Shown here: piece after piece, positions 7,848 through 17,185 of the stretch
Position numbering within the stretch: position 1 is the first letter of the stretch
Layout: every line of letters begins with the position of its first letter
DNA from: Taibaiella sp965229095
GTDB taxonomy: Bacteria > Bacteroidota > Bacteroidia > Chitinophagales > Chitinophagaceae
Length of the DNA: 64,000 nt
Reading direction: 5' to 3'
Assembly: GCA_965229095.1 (NCBI GenBank)
Contig: OZ245855.1
Coordinates: forward strand, 3,534,001-3,598,000
The notes under the pieces: model-generated
What the model saw: only the letters and a program-made list of their open reading frames with translations
Database searches by the model: none
Told to the model about the DNA's origin: nothing
Translations under genes and position numbers: made by a program

Positions 7848-10220
7848 ATGAGATACAAGATCATTTATTCGCTGCTGTTAATAGTCATTTCATCTGCAGC
7901 CTACGCACAGGAAAAAGTCACATTGAGCGGAACAATCACCGTAAAGGCAAGCACCGAAACAGTAATCGGGGCAAGCATTTACATTCCCGAAGCAAAAGTG
8001 GCAACAATTACCGATGCCTATGGCTTTTATTCTGTTATCCTGCCCAAAGGAGCATATACCATCGTGATCAGCAGTGTGGGATTTGAGAATATAGAGGAAC
8101 ATATTTCTCTCACAGAGAATACCAGGAAAGATTTTTCGATGTTTGAAAAAAGCAAAGCTCTGGATGAAGTAGTGATAAGCCACAATAGTTCGGCAAGCAA
8201 TATCCGTAAACCGGAAATGAGCGTGAATAAACTCTCTATCGCCACCATCAAAAAGATGCCCGCAGTTATGGGCGAGGTGGATATCCTGAAAGCTATCCTG
8301 CAACTTCCGGGCGTCTCCAATGCGCAGGAAGGGGCAACAGGCTTTAACGTCAGGGGCGGTTCGGTCGACGGTAATCTGATATTGTTAGATGAAGCTGTTG
8401 TTTACAATACGTCGCACCTGTTCGGCTTTTTCTCTGTTTTTAATGCAGATGTGATCAAAGATCTGAAATTGTATAAAGGTGGAATACCTGCTAATTTCGG
8501 AGGACGCACTTCCTCCGTTTTGGATATTTATCAAAAAGAAGGGAACAACAATGAATACCACATAAACGGTGGCATAGGAGCCGTTTCGAGCAGGCTATTG
8601 GCAGAAGGTCCTATTGTAAAAGATAAAGGTTCGTTCGTGGCGGCAGGGCGTGCTTCTTACGCTCATTTGTTCCTGAAGCTGGCTGACAACTCCAATTCCG
8701 TTTCCTTTTATGATTTGAACGCTAAGCTGAATTATAAGATCAATGATCATAACAGGATTTTCCTTTCCGGATATTTCGGCAAGGATAAAATGAACTTCAG
8801 CAACTTTTTCAGCAACAATTATTCGAACTCCTTCTTTAACCTCCGTTGGAATCATACCTTTTCCGAGAAACTTTTCGCTAATGCATCGGTCATTTACAGT
8901 AAGTACAACTATGGCCTGGATATAAAATCTGTTGGCATTGATTGGGTATCGGACATTCGTAATTATAATCTGAAGTACAATTTTACCCATCACCTGTCTG
9001 ATAAGCTGGTTTTGAATTATGGCCTCCATTCCATCTACTACCAATTTAATCCCGGTACTATAAAACCTCTGGACCATGCTTCGCCTATCAACGCCGACCA
9101 GATTGAAAAAAAATATGCCTGGGAAAATGCATTGTACATCAGTGCCGAGCAAAAAGTCACGGATAAAATATCCTTGATCTACGGATTGCGCTACAGCTAT
9201 TTTCTGCGTTTGGGAGAACAGAATTTAAATAACTATGCCGGTAATCAGGCAGTGGTTTTCAATCCCGAGCTGCAAATTTACGAGGAGGGAACACCTACGG
9301 GGATCACGCATTACAGTAAAAACCAAAAGATCATTGATTTTGGAAATCTAGAACCTCGTTTAGCTGTTTCTTATACCATAAACGACAACGAATCTATTAA
9401 GGCGAGCTACAACCGGATGAGCCAGTATATTCATTTAATTTCCAACACGGCTTCCGTCTCTCCTCTCGACATTTGGGCGCCGAGCGACCAATATTTAAAG
9501 CCCGAAATTCTTGACCAGGTTGCACTGGGCTATTTCAGAAATTTCAGCAATGGAAAATATTCTTTGGAAACAGAAGCTTTTTACAAGAAAACCAAAAACA
9601 AAGCGGATTATATTGACGGCGCCGAACTGATCGCCCGCAAAGCCCTAGAGCAGGTATTGCTAAACGGAGAAGCAAGGGCTTACGGGCTTGAGGTGATGCT
9701 GAAGAAAAATACCGGTAAGCTGACAGGCTGGCTTTCTTATACACTTTCTAAAGCGGAGCAGCGCACACCGGGCAGAAACGCAGGAGAACCGGGCATTAAC
9801 AATGGTGCATGGTATCGTTCCAATTACGACAAGACGCATAACCTTTCCTTTACAGCAGCTTATCAACTGACGAAAAAATGGAGTTTCGGCGGCATTTTTA
9901 CCTATCAAACAGGGAAAGCGGCGACTTATCCCATTGGCAAATATCAGTATCAGGGAATCACGATTGCGAATTACGGAGCACGAAATGCCAATTCGCTTCC
10001 GGCTTATCATCATTTGGATATATCGGCAACTTATACACCGAAGCCCGACAGCAAGAAAAGGTGGAAAAGCGAGTGGGTGTTCAGTATTTACAATGTGTAC
10101 AGCAGGAACAATGCCGCATCCATTATGTTTGAGCAAAACAGGGAAACAGGGCTGAGCGAAGCAAAGCGGATTTCGATCTTCGGCATCGTTCCCGGCGTGA
10201 CTTACAATTTCAAATTTTAA
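7848..10220 (+). CDS. TonB-dependent receptor with CarboxypepD_reg-like N-terminal domain
   Basis: A 790-residue outer-membrane receptor. Signal peptide residues 1-20 (ends AAYAQ). Residues about 22-105 form the CarboxypepD_reg-like beta-sandwich (TETVIGASIYIPE, then AYGFYSVILPKGAYTI). The plug domain follows (AILQLPGVSNAQEG, FNVRGGSVDGNLILLDEAVVY, FGFFSVFNADVIKDLKLYKGG). The rest is a beta barrel ending in aromatic F at VTYNFKF, the usual barrel signal. It brings a substrate across the outer membrane using TonB energy. The gene downstream, 16 bp away, is a DUF4249 lipoprotein, a partnership frequent in Bacteroidota that resembles the SusC/SusD arrangement. The substrate cannot be told from sequence. 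The divergent LytS/LytTR pair may control it. Confidence 0.93.
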   Translation: MRYKIIYSLLLIVISSAAYAQEKVTLSGTITVKASTETVIGASIYIPEAKVATITDAYGFYSVILPKGAYTIVISSVGFENIEEHISLTENTRKDFSMFEKSKALDEVVISHNSSASNIRKPEMSVNKLSIATIKKMPAVMGEVDILKAILQLPGVSNAQEGATGFNVRGGSVDGNLILLDEAVVYNTSHLFGFFSVFNADVIKDLKLYKGGIPANFGGRTSSVLDIYQKEGNNNEYHINGGIGAVSSRLLAEGPIVKDKGSFVAAGRASYAHLFLKLADNSNSVSFYDLNAKLNYKINDHNRIFLSGYFGKDKMNFSNFFSNNYSNSFFNLRWNHTFSEKLFANASVIYSKYNYGLDIKSVGIDWVSDIRNYNLKYNFTHHLSDKLVLNYGLHSIYYQFNPGTIKPLDHASPINADQIEKKYAWENALYISAEQKVTDKISLIYGLRYSYFLRLGEQNLNNYAGNQAVVFNPELQIYEEGTPTGITHYSKNQKIIDFGNLEPRLAVSYTINDNESIKASYNRMSQYIHLISNTASVSPLDIWAPSDQYLKPEILDQVALGYFRNFSNGKYSLETEAFYKKTKNKADYIDGAELIARKALEQVLLNGEARAYGLEVMLKKNTGKLTGWLSYTLSKAEQRTPGRNAGEPGINNGAWYRSNYDKTHNLSFTAAYQLTKKWSFGGIFTYQTGKAATYPIGKYQYQGITIANYGARNANSLPAYHHLDISATYTPKPDSKKRWKSEWVFSIYNVYSRNNAASIMFEQNRETGLSEAKRISIFGIVPGVTYNFKF

Positions 10221-10236
10221 TGACAACAACACAAAA

Positions 10237-11121
10237 ATGAAGCATATACTTAAATGCCTGATCGTTTCATGCTGCTCTTTTCTTCTGTCTTGCACAAATG
10301 CAATAAGAAGTATACTTAAATGCCTGATTGTTTCATGTTGCTTTTTTCTGCCGTCCTGCACAAAAGTAGTGAACGTGGATGTAGCAACAGCAGAGCCGAA
10401 ATTGGTAATTGACGCATCGATTGATTGGGTAAAGGGTACCAGGGGCAATGAGCAGAAAGTCATACTCTCCACCACAACGGGATATTACAGCACCACATTC
10501 CCAACAGTTTCGGGAGCGGATATAACGATAACAAATGCATCAGACACCGTTTTTAGCTTTATTGAAAATTCCGGTACGGGAGAATACAGGTGCTCCAATT
10601 TTCAGCCGGTGATCGGGGAAACCTATACTTTAAAAGTTGTTTTAAACGGAGAGATGTATACCGCTACCGAAACCTGTATAGGCGCACCGGATATTGAAAA
10701 TATTGAACAGAATAATAACGGCGGGTTTGGAGGTGATGAGGTTGAAATCAAATACTACTACCAGGATAATAGTACTGAGGAAAACTACTACCTGCACCGT
10801 ATTATATCACCTGTATCAGTGTTTCCGGATTATAAAGCCAAAGATGACCAGAATAGCCAGGGCAACCTGATGCAGGAATATTTTTCCGACAAAGAGCTGA
10901 AAGCGGGCGATGTGATACATATCGGGCTGTATGGAATTTCCAGGAGGTATTATGATTACTTCAGAAAATTGCTGGCAGCATCCGGGGCCGGGAATGGCCC
11001 GTTTCAAGCGATACCAGGTTCGGTAAGGGGAAATATCATCAATCAGACCCATTTCGACAACTTCGCTTACGGATACTTCAGGTTATCGGAAGTGGACGTA
11101 AAAGATTATACGGTACAATAA
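10237..11121 (+). CDS. DUF4249-family lipoprotein with duplicated signal sequence
   Basis: A 294-residue protein matching the general DUF4249 pattern: lipoprotein signal, then a start such as VVNVDVATAEPKLVIDASI, strand-rich domain, and VKGTRGNEQKVILSTTTGYY. It follows the TonB receptor by 16 bp and very likely forms an outer-membrane complex with it. The odd feature is the N terminus: the segment ILKCLIVSCCSFLLSC is repeated 22 residues later as ILKCLIVSCCFFLPSC. At DNA level, 10245-10298 and 10311-10364 differ at only about 6 of 54 positions. Either lipobox Cys could be lipidated. Family assignment is from memory of the DUF4249 pattern and its receptor context. Confidence 0.8.
   Translation: MKHILKCLIVSCCSFLLSCTNAIRSILKCLIVSCCFFLPSCTKVVNVDVATAEPKLVIDASIDWVKGTRGNEQKVILSTTTGYYSTTFPTVSGADITITNASDTVFSFIENSGTGEYRCSNFQPVIGETYTLKVVLNGEMYTATETCIGAPDIENIEQNNNGGFGGDEVEIKYYYQDNSTEENYYLHRIISPVSVFPDYKAKDDQNSQGNLMQEYFSDKELKAGDVIHIGLYGISRRYYDYFRKLLAASGAGNGPFQAIPGSVRGNIINQTHFDNFAYGYFRLSEVDVKDYTVQ
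10245..10376 (+). repeat. Tandem duplication of a lipoprotein signal sequence
   Basis: Two 66-bp units (10245-10310 and 10311-10376) inside the DUF4249 gene. The first 54 bp of each are about 89 percent identical by eye; the remaining 12 bp differ. The unit is in frame (22 codons), so the reading frame is kept. Confidence 0.85.
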
Positions 11122-11263
11122 TTAATCGGGTTTACAGATATGCGCATTTACACACCTTAGCCCTGATCAAATGAAAATCCGGCAATTTTAGATTTAAGGT
11201 GCACGCTCCAATTTACCTTGTGTGCCGGGTTGGGATGGTACCTGCCAGCAGCAGTTTTTGCAA

Positions 11264-12346
11264 TCAGTCCGATATTTTCCGCATCAACATTTCGAAAGGC
11301 CCGTTTTTAAAGCGCTTTGCCCATAGCTTGCTGAAATAATAGCTTACCACAAAATAGGCCATTGCAAACCCAAATATGATAAGCGGATGAACCGGCTCTT
11401 TATCGTTCATTTTTGCCGCGTATTCCCGGTTCGTTACAACCCCTAAAATGAGCATGCCCACCGTCAGATGAGCGATATAGTGGGTCAACGTCATCTGCCC
11501 TGTCTTAGCCAGATTTTTAGCTAAGCTATTTTCAGAAAGGAATTTGCCGATATACATAAAGAACGCTATCAACATTAACCCAAACCCTAATGTACTTACC
11601 ACGAATGGCAAAAACGGCGGTAAATAGTCGGCATTGATGAATAGCTTGATCTCTTCGTTCAATGGTAAATAACCAGCGATTACTTGTAACAATAGAACGG
11701 AAAGATACAACACAAGCCCTATTGCAAAGCTCCTGAATTGTGTTTTAGACAATGTCCAATCCAGCCGGCCCAGGTACATACCCACAGCAAAGTAGGTAAA
11801 CCAGGGGAAGATAGAATTCCAGCCATTGTAAAAAGTACTTCTCAGGAAGCCGTTTATGGTCCAGAAACCTTCGTACTGCAGCGTTTCCAGGTCCCAGCCG
11901 GTTTCATAAGGTATAATGAAAAGTAAGGCGTGGAAAACGATTACTGCTACTGCCGCAGCATACAGGTAATACTTTTTGTCCAGGAACAATAACAGGGCCG
12001 CTATCAGCATGTACCCGCCATAAAAGTGCAGTATATCGGCAGGCCACCATAAGGAAAGTAGCAGCCCTAATCCGAATAGAAAGCAGGCCCGTTTGCTGAT
12101 GGTGTTCCTTAGTTTCCTTCGCTCCTCATACGCATAAGCCCTCCTGCTGGTCATTAGCGCCATGCCCATACCGGCAAGCATTACAAATACAGTACTGGAA
12201 TTACCGCTAAACAGGGAAAGAAATTTACCTGCTATACTTGTATCGTTATAATTGCCAAATACGATGTTGAAATTGACGATGTACATTCCAAAGATCGCAT
12301 AAGACCTGGCCAGGTCAAAGCCGATTATTCTTTTATTGCTTTTCAT
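11264..12346 (-). CDS. DUF418-type multi-pass membrane protein
   Basis: About 360 residues from the preferred start MKSNKRIIGFDLARSYAIFG at 12346; an in-frame start at 12400 would add 18 residues without similarity to the family. The protein has some ten hydrophobic segments. The N-terminal R-I-x-G-x-D-x-A-R and C-terminal GQMTLTHYIAHLTVG followed by LIIFGFAMAYFVVSY and KRFKNGPFEMLMR are typical of the YeiB/DUF418 family of inner-membrane acyltransferase-like proteins. Substrate unknown. It lies downstream of the Crp-like regulator on the same strand, separated by about 70 bp, so control by that regulator is possible. Confidence 0.78.
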   Translation of the reverse strand: MKSNKRIIGFDLARSYAIFGMYIVNFNIVFGNYNDTSIAGKFLSLFSGNSSTVFVMLAGMGMALMTSRRAYAYEERRKLRNTISKRACFLFGLGLLLSLWWPADILHFYGGYMLIAALLLFLDKKYYLYAAAVAVIVFHALLFIIPYETGWDLETLQYEGFWTINGFLRSTFYNGWNSIFPWFTYFAVGMYLGRLDWTLSKTQFRSFAIGLVLYLSVLLLQVIAGYLPLNEEIKLFINADYLPPFLPFVVSTLGFGLMLIAFFMYIGKFLSENSLAKNLAKTGQMTLTHYIAHLTVGMLILGVVTNREYAAKMNDKEPVHPLIIFGFAMAYFVVSYYFSKLWAKRFKNGPFEMLMRKISD

Positions 12347-12418
12347 TTTATCTGATGCTTCATTCAGGCACAAAATTGAAAGGAAGATTTTGTCCTGCAT
12401 TTGACCTGCATCAAATAA

Positions 12419-12985
12419 TTATATCCTGGCTCTTATCCGGCTTAATGTTTCCAGGGAGATGCCCATATAAGAAGCGATATGTGTCAATGGAACATATTGG
12501 AGCATATGCGGATGGTCTTTCATCAGAAGCAAGTAACGTTGTGTGGCATTAAGTGTGTGAAATTCAAATAACCTGTTTTCCAGCCACAGGGCATAATACT
12601 CCGTCATGAGAAGATCAAGCTCCGTTAGTTTCGGGTACTTTATTTTTGCCTGTTGAAATGCGGCAAAGTCAGTCCGGTAAACGGTTGTATCGGTAAGTGT
12701 CTGGATAAATTCCCGGCCAGGCTTTTGCAACACATAACTGTCAAACGCAACAGCAATATCCGCTGCAAAGAGCAGCTCTGTTGTTATTTCTTTGCCATCA
12801 TTGAGATAGAATTTTCTCAGTATACCTTCCCTGATGCTAAAGCTATAGCGGCATACTTCATCCTGCCGTAAAAGGAATTCGCCTTTTCTATAGGTCTTTG
12901 TTTGGGAAATGTCTTGTAAGGCCGAAAGCGTATCGTTGTCTAACTGCCCGATAAAAGCATTTATTTTAGCAAGGTATTCCTTCAT
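12419..12985 (-). CDS. Crp/Fnr-family transcriptional regulator
   Basis: 188 residues from the preferred start MKEYLAKINAF at 12985; an in-frame Met at 13027 adds 14 residues and is less family-like. The cyclic-nucleotide-binding-type beta roll covers residues about 20-120 (KTYRKGEFLLRQDEVCRYSFSI split by turns, then EGILRKFY). The C-terminal helix-turn-helix ends in PLTHIASYMGISLETLSRIRARI, the standard arrangement of Bacteroidota Crp-like regulators. No Cys cluster for an iron-sulfur centre is seen. Effector unknown. The DUF418 gene follows on the same strand. Confidence 0.88.
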   Translation of the reverse strand: MKEYLAKINAFIGQLDNDTLSALQDISQTKTYRKGEFLLRQDEVCRYSFSIREGILRKFYLNDGKEITTELLFAADIAVAFDSYVLQKPGREFIQTLTDTTVYRTDFAAFQQAKIKYPKLTELDLLMTEYYALWLENRLFEFHTLNATQRYLLLMKDHPHMLQYVPLTHIASYMGISLETLSRIRARI

Positions 12986-13141
12986 ATTGCTAGGGTCGTT
13001 GTCTTTATCTTTCAGCATTGCCCGCAATAGTCCGGGCAGCTTCGCTATTTATGTTCTTTCCCTTCTTCCCGCGTGGCACATGAATACCCAGGCCTAGCTT
13101 GATATTGGCACCAAAACAGACCGGATGGGTAGCGATATTGT

Positions 13142-13552
13142 TTACTTCAGAAATTGCTGCGCTACCTGGTAGCCGGCGCCGATCACGATAAAGGGCATAG
13201 CAACAGCCATCAGTATTATGGTCCAACTAAAAGTGCCGAAATAAGTCAGCAATTTCGCATCCGTAGGATCCTGGGGATTGTAAACGATTACGGTTTCTTC
13301 TCCTACGGCCCAACTGGCGGGTGAACTTGAGAAGTTGGGGCGGCACAGGTATTCTGCCCCTGCGGCCGTCCTGAATGTAAATACCGGTTTATAAGTGGTA
13401 CCCTCACTGTCTTCTATTGTTTCCAGCTTGGTTACAACCGCTGTTGCTCTTTCGCTGTTTTTCAGAAAGGCAAGGGTTGTTCTCAGGAAGATCAGGGAAA
13501 TGACCAAAAGTAAAATACCGACGGCCAGGGAAAGATGGTACAACATATGCAT
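13142..13552 (-). CDS. DUF3592 domain membrane protein
   Basis: 136 residues with one hydrophobic segment at each end (residues about 5-28 and 108-130) and between them a small beta domain: ATAVVTKLETIEDSEGTTYKP, VFTFRTAAGAEYLCRP, VGEETVIVYNPQDPTDAKL. The x-V-Y-x-P-x-x-P-x-x-A motif is the hallmark of DUF3592 proteins. The domain between the helices probably lies outside the inner membrane. Function unknown. A second Met at codon 3 could also be the start. Confidence 0.75.
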   Translation of the reverse strand: MHMLYHLSLAVGILLLVISLIFLRTTLAFLKNSERATAVVTKLETIEDSEGTTYKPVFTFRTAAGAEYLCRPNFSSSPASWAVGEETVIVYNPQDPTDAKLLTYFGTFSWTIILMAVAMPFIVIGAGYQVAQQFLK

Positions 13553-13721
13553 TGGAGGTTGAGGACTGTTCTTTGTTTAACACTGCATTTCCGTCATTCG
13601 TCATAGCACAACGTTATGGTAAATATACGAAGTTTGCCCGCCGCCACTTCCCGGCAGATACCGGGTTACCTTTTTTCTGCAAAGTAAACCGGTATATGTT
13701 GCTTCATCAGGAAGCTCAGGC

Positions 13722-14171
13722 CTATGCTGTTTCATCGCCACTGCGCCTCTTCTCTCTTTCCACTGCCCTATCGTAGGCAATGCGGAGCAATGGCTGCAGC
13801 GATGCTATTGTCTCCACTCCGGGATTGATCATGCACACCCAATACATCGTTCCATATATAGGATGAGGCATTAATGTCTTTTCCTGTGTAAAGTCGATAC
13901 CCGATTCCAGGTAACCGCCAAATCCCTTAGTGGCCGGTACAGTACCGAACAAGGTATTAAAGGTTTCTTTGTCGATACCCACATTAAGTCTGTAAAACCC
14001 TTCCCTGTCCAGCTTGGAACTGTTGTCGAAATCACCATCTTTCGTCACGATGGTAGCAAAAGGAAACTTGTTGTCCTCGCCATAAAAGAAAAAGAAGTCG
14101 CCGTCCGCTTCCGTAATATAGCTTCTTTCAAAATTCCCGGTAATGTAGCCGCTCATGGCAGTTATCGTCAT
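13722..14171 (-). CDS. Conserved protein resembling DUF6194
   Basis: 149 residues, soluble, no signal peptide. Visible motifs are DFFFFYGEDNKFPFATIVTKD, then LDREGFYRLNVGIDKETF, and near the end HPIYGTMYWVCMINP. This pattern (aromatic-rich strand, then a short acidic stretch, then FYRLN) matches my recollection of the DUF6194 family, whose members have this length. Biochemical role unknown. A Met at codon 6 (14156) is an equally plausible start. A minus-strand TAGATTTG (14202-14209) upstream may be its -7 element. It stands alone between DUF3592 and AhpD-like genes on the same strand. Confidence 0.6.
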   Translation of the reverse strand: MTITAMSGYITGNFERSYITEADGDFFFFYGEDNKFPFATIVTKDGDFDNSSKLDREGFYRLNVGIDKETFNTLFGTVPATKGFGGYLESGIDFTQEKTLMPHPIYGTMYWVCMINPGVETIASLQPLLRIAYDRAVEREKRRSGDETA

Positions 14172-14484
14172 TGGTCTGTATGTTTATGGTTTCAAAAGAT
14201 ACAAATCTAGGCAACCTTTTCCAGCCGGCAGCCATGCACACTCATTCGGAGCACCCTTAACCCCTGCCGGGCATAATGCGCCACCAGCCTGCCTTTTATA
14301 CGACCGATGGCCAAATATACCGGGCCGTATATCTTAACGTATATTTCAGCATACGATAGCCTATACACCAGGTTATCCTGATCAATTGTCTTACCAACAA
14401 CATAATGCTTATTTGCGTTATGCAAACATCCCTTCCTTGCTTTCCATGATGATAAGGGCTGGAGCCAGGCATCTTGTTTTTTGT
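14172..14484. other. Intergenic stretch upstream of the DUF6194-like gene
   Basis: 313 bases. The only signal seen is TAGATTTG on the minus strand at 14202-14209, a candidate -7 element for the DUF6194-like gene. No other gene or RNA is supported. Confidence 0.4.
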
Positions 14485-14949
14485 TTAGTGGGCAAAGGCA
14501 CCGGGCTGATAATCGCCCACATGCGCGCCAAAGGCTATATTGACCCTGTTATAACCATTGATGGTAATTACTGCTATTGTGAGATCGATCAGCTCTTGTT
14601 CCGAAAAGTGCTGCTGCGCTTGTATATAAATATCGTCCGCTACCAGTCCGCTTTTAATTTGGGTAAGCGCTTCGGCCCAGGCTAAGGCCGCACGTTCCCG
14701 GTCGGAGTAGAACGGAGATTCCTTCCAGGCATTCAGCAAAAAGAGGCGTTGTTCCTTTTCGCCGTTGGCACACAGGTCTTTGGAATGCATATCCAGGCAA
14801 TAGGCACAGCCGTTGATCTGCGATACGCGGAAATAGATGAGATTGAGCAATGCCTGCTCTACAGGCGACTTTGACAGGTAAGCGCCTAATCCGTACATCG
14901 CTTTCATTGCGCTTCGTCCTTTGTCGAAAACATTGATTCTTGGTTGCAT
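14485..14949 (-). CDS. AhpD/carboxymuconolactone-decarboxylase-family protein
   Basis: 154 residues. The peroxidase-type active site CAYCLDMH gives C48-x2-C51 and H55, as in AhpD-like alkylhydroperoxidases. Surrounding features are KAMYGLGAYL near the N terminus, RVSQINGCAYC, and ERAALAWAEALTQI. Members reduce organic peroxides or act as decarboxylases; the redox-active CxxC with downstream His favours the peroxidase-like branch. No AhpC or lipoyl partner is nearby. It stands alone on the minus strand with about 250 bp of gene-free DNA before it. Confidence 0.88.
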   Translation of the reverse strand: MQPRINVFDKGRSAMKAMYGLGAYLSKSPVEQALLNLIYFRVSQINGCAYCLDMHSKDLCANGEKEQRLFLLNAWKESPFYSDRERAALAWAEALTQIKSGLVADDIYIQAQQHFSEQELIDLTIAVITINGYNRVNIAFGAHVGDYQPGAFAH

Positions 14950-15200
14950 TTGTTTGTATTAAATAAGTGATTGAATACTGATGACAACCGAATAACATTC
15001 CGGATCAAAGGAATTGGACATCCTCCGGGGAAAAAATTTTCGCTTTCCCCGGCCAGGTGACTATTGATATGATGTGTAAAGAAGAATTAATGGGTTCCGG
15101 CCTAACCGGGATAATGGAGAATAGGAATGCCTAAAACGATATCGTGCACTGCCGTCTGCAGCCCATTGGCAAGATGTTTTAATTCTGGGATAAATAAGGC

Positions 15201-15602
15201 TTATCTCTTTTTCTTTTTGTAATGCGCGATCACTGCGCTGAAATCCACTTTGGCAGCGGCTTTCATATGCTCTTTAAAAACGGCAAGCGGGAAATCTTCC
15301 AGGCTTTTGAAATTGACACAGCTTTTCTGAAACTTCACTTTCGTCAATTGGCCTTTTAATGCCTCCATTAAGGACGGGCAGCTATAAAGCAGCATGGAGT
15401 GAAAAGAAATATGATTCGGGGTTACCGTAAGTCCGTACTTAAACACATCTTCCTGGTTGTAGCACAACGCATGTTCAATGCTCATCAGCTTTCCCAGCTT
15501 TTCTTCAACCGTTTTATCGAGAGCCAGTATTGCTTTGCCGAATTGACGGAGAACTTCCTGTTCTTTTGTGCCGAGTGTATTGAGAAATTGTTCTTTTTCC
15601 AT
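15201..15602 (-). CDS. DUF1801-type protein
   Basis: 133 residues, soluble. The central part HALCYNQEDVFKYGLTVTPNH, ISFHSMLLYSCP and the later KVKFQKSCVNFKSLEDFPLAVFKEH follow the DUF1801 (YdhG-like) layout: a strand ending in a His, an F-H/S-x-x-P turn, and a final strand-helix unit with basic C terminus KKKKR. These proteins are small, frataxin-like in fold, and of unclear function. It stands alone on the minus strand, with a divergent RibD-like gene beyond 15855. Confidence 0.6.
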   Translation of the reverse strand: MEKEQFLNTLGTKEQEVLRQFGKAILALDKTVEEKLGKLMSIEHALCYNQEDVFKYGLTVTPNHISFHSMLLYSCPSLMEALKGQLTKVKFQKSCVNFKSLEDFPLAVFKEHMKAAAKVDFSAVIAHYKKKKR

Positions 15603-15854
15603 AAAATATGTTTGTTGGTCATTCCAATAAGCGAAAACACCATGACTTACGGCGATCGCGCGGCATTACCCGGCTCTTTGCCATCAGGCAATACAGCACC
15701 AAAGTAAGGAAAGAATTCAAAAAGTCGGAAACGGACTGTTTAATGTCGGAACCGCCCCCCGCTCCCGACACCGGCCCGTGCTACTTTTGCCGAATAGAAG
15801 AATAACAGAGAAGCATTAAAACAGGTGCCCGAAGGCCTACCTAAATCAACGCGG

Positions 15855-16454
15855 ATGAACAGAATAATTGTATCCATGAATATTACGCTCGACGGCTATC
15901 TTTCGGGCCCGCATTGTGAACTTGACTGGCACTTTGAACGCTGGAACCGGGGCATGGGGGAAAAGCTGATGCGGGAACTAGGCGCCGTGGATGCCGTATT
16001 GCTGGGGAGGAAAACTTACCTGGCTATGGCCAAGTACTGGACCGGCAAAGAGATGGACCCCTTCTGCCCCAGGGAGGATATCGCTTTTGCCGCGATGTTG
16101 AACGGCTATCCCAAAATTGTTTTTTCCAATACCCTTGAAAAGGCAGAATGGCGCAATTCCCGGATCATCAGGGGCAATATAAAAGCAGAAGTACAGAAAC
16201 TCAGAAAGGCACAGCAAGGATTCAATAAAGGTATTATGATCTATGGAAGCGGCAGCCTGGTTATGGAACTGGTAAGCCTGGGCCTTGTGGATGAATACCA
16301 CCTTTGGATACACCCGCTCCTTCTTGGGAAAGGCAAACGCTTATTCCATCTTATCCAAGGGCAAACATCCCTGGAACTGACCGGGGCGCAAACCTTCAGC
16401 TCGGGCGTAGCTTTGCTCCAATATACGGTGTTACCCCAAAGGATGCCGCAATAG
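15855..16454 (+). CDS. Dihydrofolate-reductase-like (RibD C-terminal) protein
   Basis: 199 residues from ATG 15855; an upstream in-frame GTG at 15825 adds ten residues before MNRIIVSMNITLDGY and is unlikely. The N terminus I-V-S-x-N-I-T-L-D-G-Y-L, the motif AVLLGRKTYLAMAKYW and the GSGSLVMELVSLGLVDEYHLWIHP-type block (in pieces: IYGSGSLVMEL, LVDEYHLWIHPLLLGKG) define the RibD_C/DHFR-like family. Such stand-alone members are NADPH-dependent reductases of unknown substrate. The gene is convergent with the HD hydrolase gene, 12 bp apart. Confidence 0.88.
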   Translation: MNRIIVSMNITLDGYLSGPHCELDWHFERWNRGMGEKLMRELGAVDAVLLGRKTYLAMAKYWTGKEMDPFCPREDIAFAAMLNGYPKIVFSNTLEKAEWRNSRIIRGNIKAEVQKLRKAQQGFNKGIMIYGSGSLVMELVSLGLVDEYHLWIHPLLLGKGKRLFHLIQGQTSLELTGAQTFSSGVALLQYTVLPQRMPQ

Positions 16455-16466
16455 TCAGCGGATACC

Positions 16467-17063
16467 TTATTCCTTATTTTCTTTTTTTAAAATGCCTTCC
16501 GTTACGCTTTCTTCGATCAGTTGGCTGGCATAAGCCCATAGCGCATCGGAGCCATCGGCGATCTTTTTTTTCTTTTCATATACCTTACTGTAAGCAACAT
16601 CAAATTCCCGCCAGGTACCGCCTTTGTTGGAAACGTTCTGCAGCAAGGGTTCCAGCCGGTCCATCGATCGGGCAAATTTTGCTTCCGGCGTTATACCGGC
16701 CTCAAATTCTTCCCAGGTCGCTATAAATTCCGCAGCCTGTGCCTCAGGCAGCATACCGAATATTCTTTGGGCAGCCCGCCTTTCTTCATCTGTATTGTCA
16801 TGACTTTTCAGGGTATCGTAGATAAAGGTATCGCCTGCATCTATTTCTACGATGTCGTGGATCAACACCATTTTCAATACTTTCAGCACATCGACGGGTT
16901 CATTGGCATGTTGTGCCAACACGATGGTCATCATGGCCAGGTGCCAGCTATGTTCGGCATCGTTTTCATGACGATCGCTGTTGAATAACCTGGTGCGGCG
17001 CTGGATGTATTTTACTTTGTCGATCTCTTTAATAAAGGCTATCTGCCGGAGTAAGTCTTGCAT
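16467..17063 (-). CDS. HD-domain hydrolase, 5'-deoxynucleotidase-like
   Basis: 198 residues. The HD-type metal site is visible: R-H-E-N-D-A-E-H-S-W-H (H32, H38), then LIHDIVEIDAGD (H69, D70) and FARSMDRLEP near the C-terminal third. This arrangement matches HD_3/YfbR-like enzymes that dephosphorylate (deoxy)nucleoside monophosphates, with a length close to the 199 residues of YfbR. It is convergent with the RibD-like gene and divergent from the DUF2809 gene; no functional link is evident. Confidence 0.87.
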   Translation of the reverse strand: MQDLLRQIAFIKEIDKVKYIQRRTRLFNSDRHENDAEHSWHLAMMTIVLAQHANEPVDVLKVLKMVLIHDIVEIDAGDTFIYDTLKSHDNTDEERRAAQRIFGMLPEAQAAEFIATWEEFEAGITPEAKFARSMDRLEPLLQNVSNKGGTWREFDVAYSKVYEKKKKIADGSDALWAYASQLIEESVTEGILKKENKE

Positions 17064-17185
17064 ACTTAGATTAGTAGAGGAAGAGATTATTGATCTTTCA
17101 AAGGTAACACATATGCTACAGCAGAAAAAAATACCGTATTGCGGCTGGTTAAATAATCCTAATTTGCCAATAATACCTTCACCTC

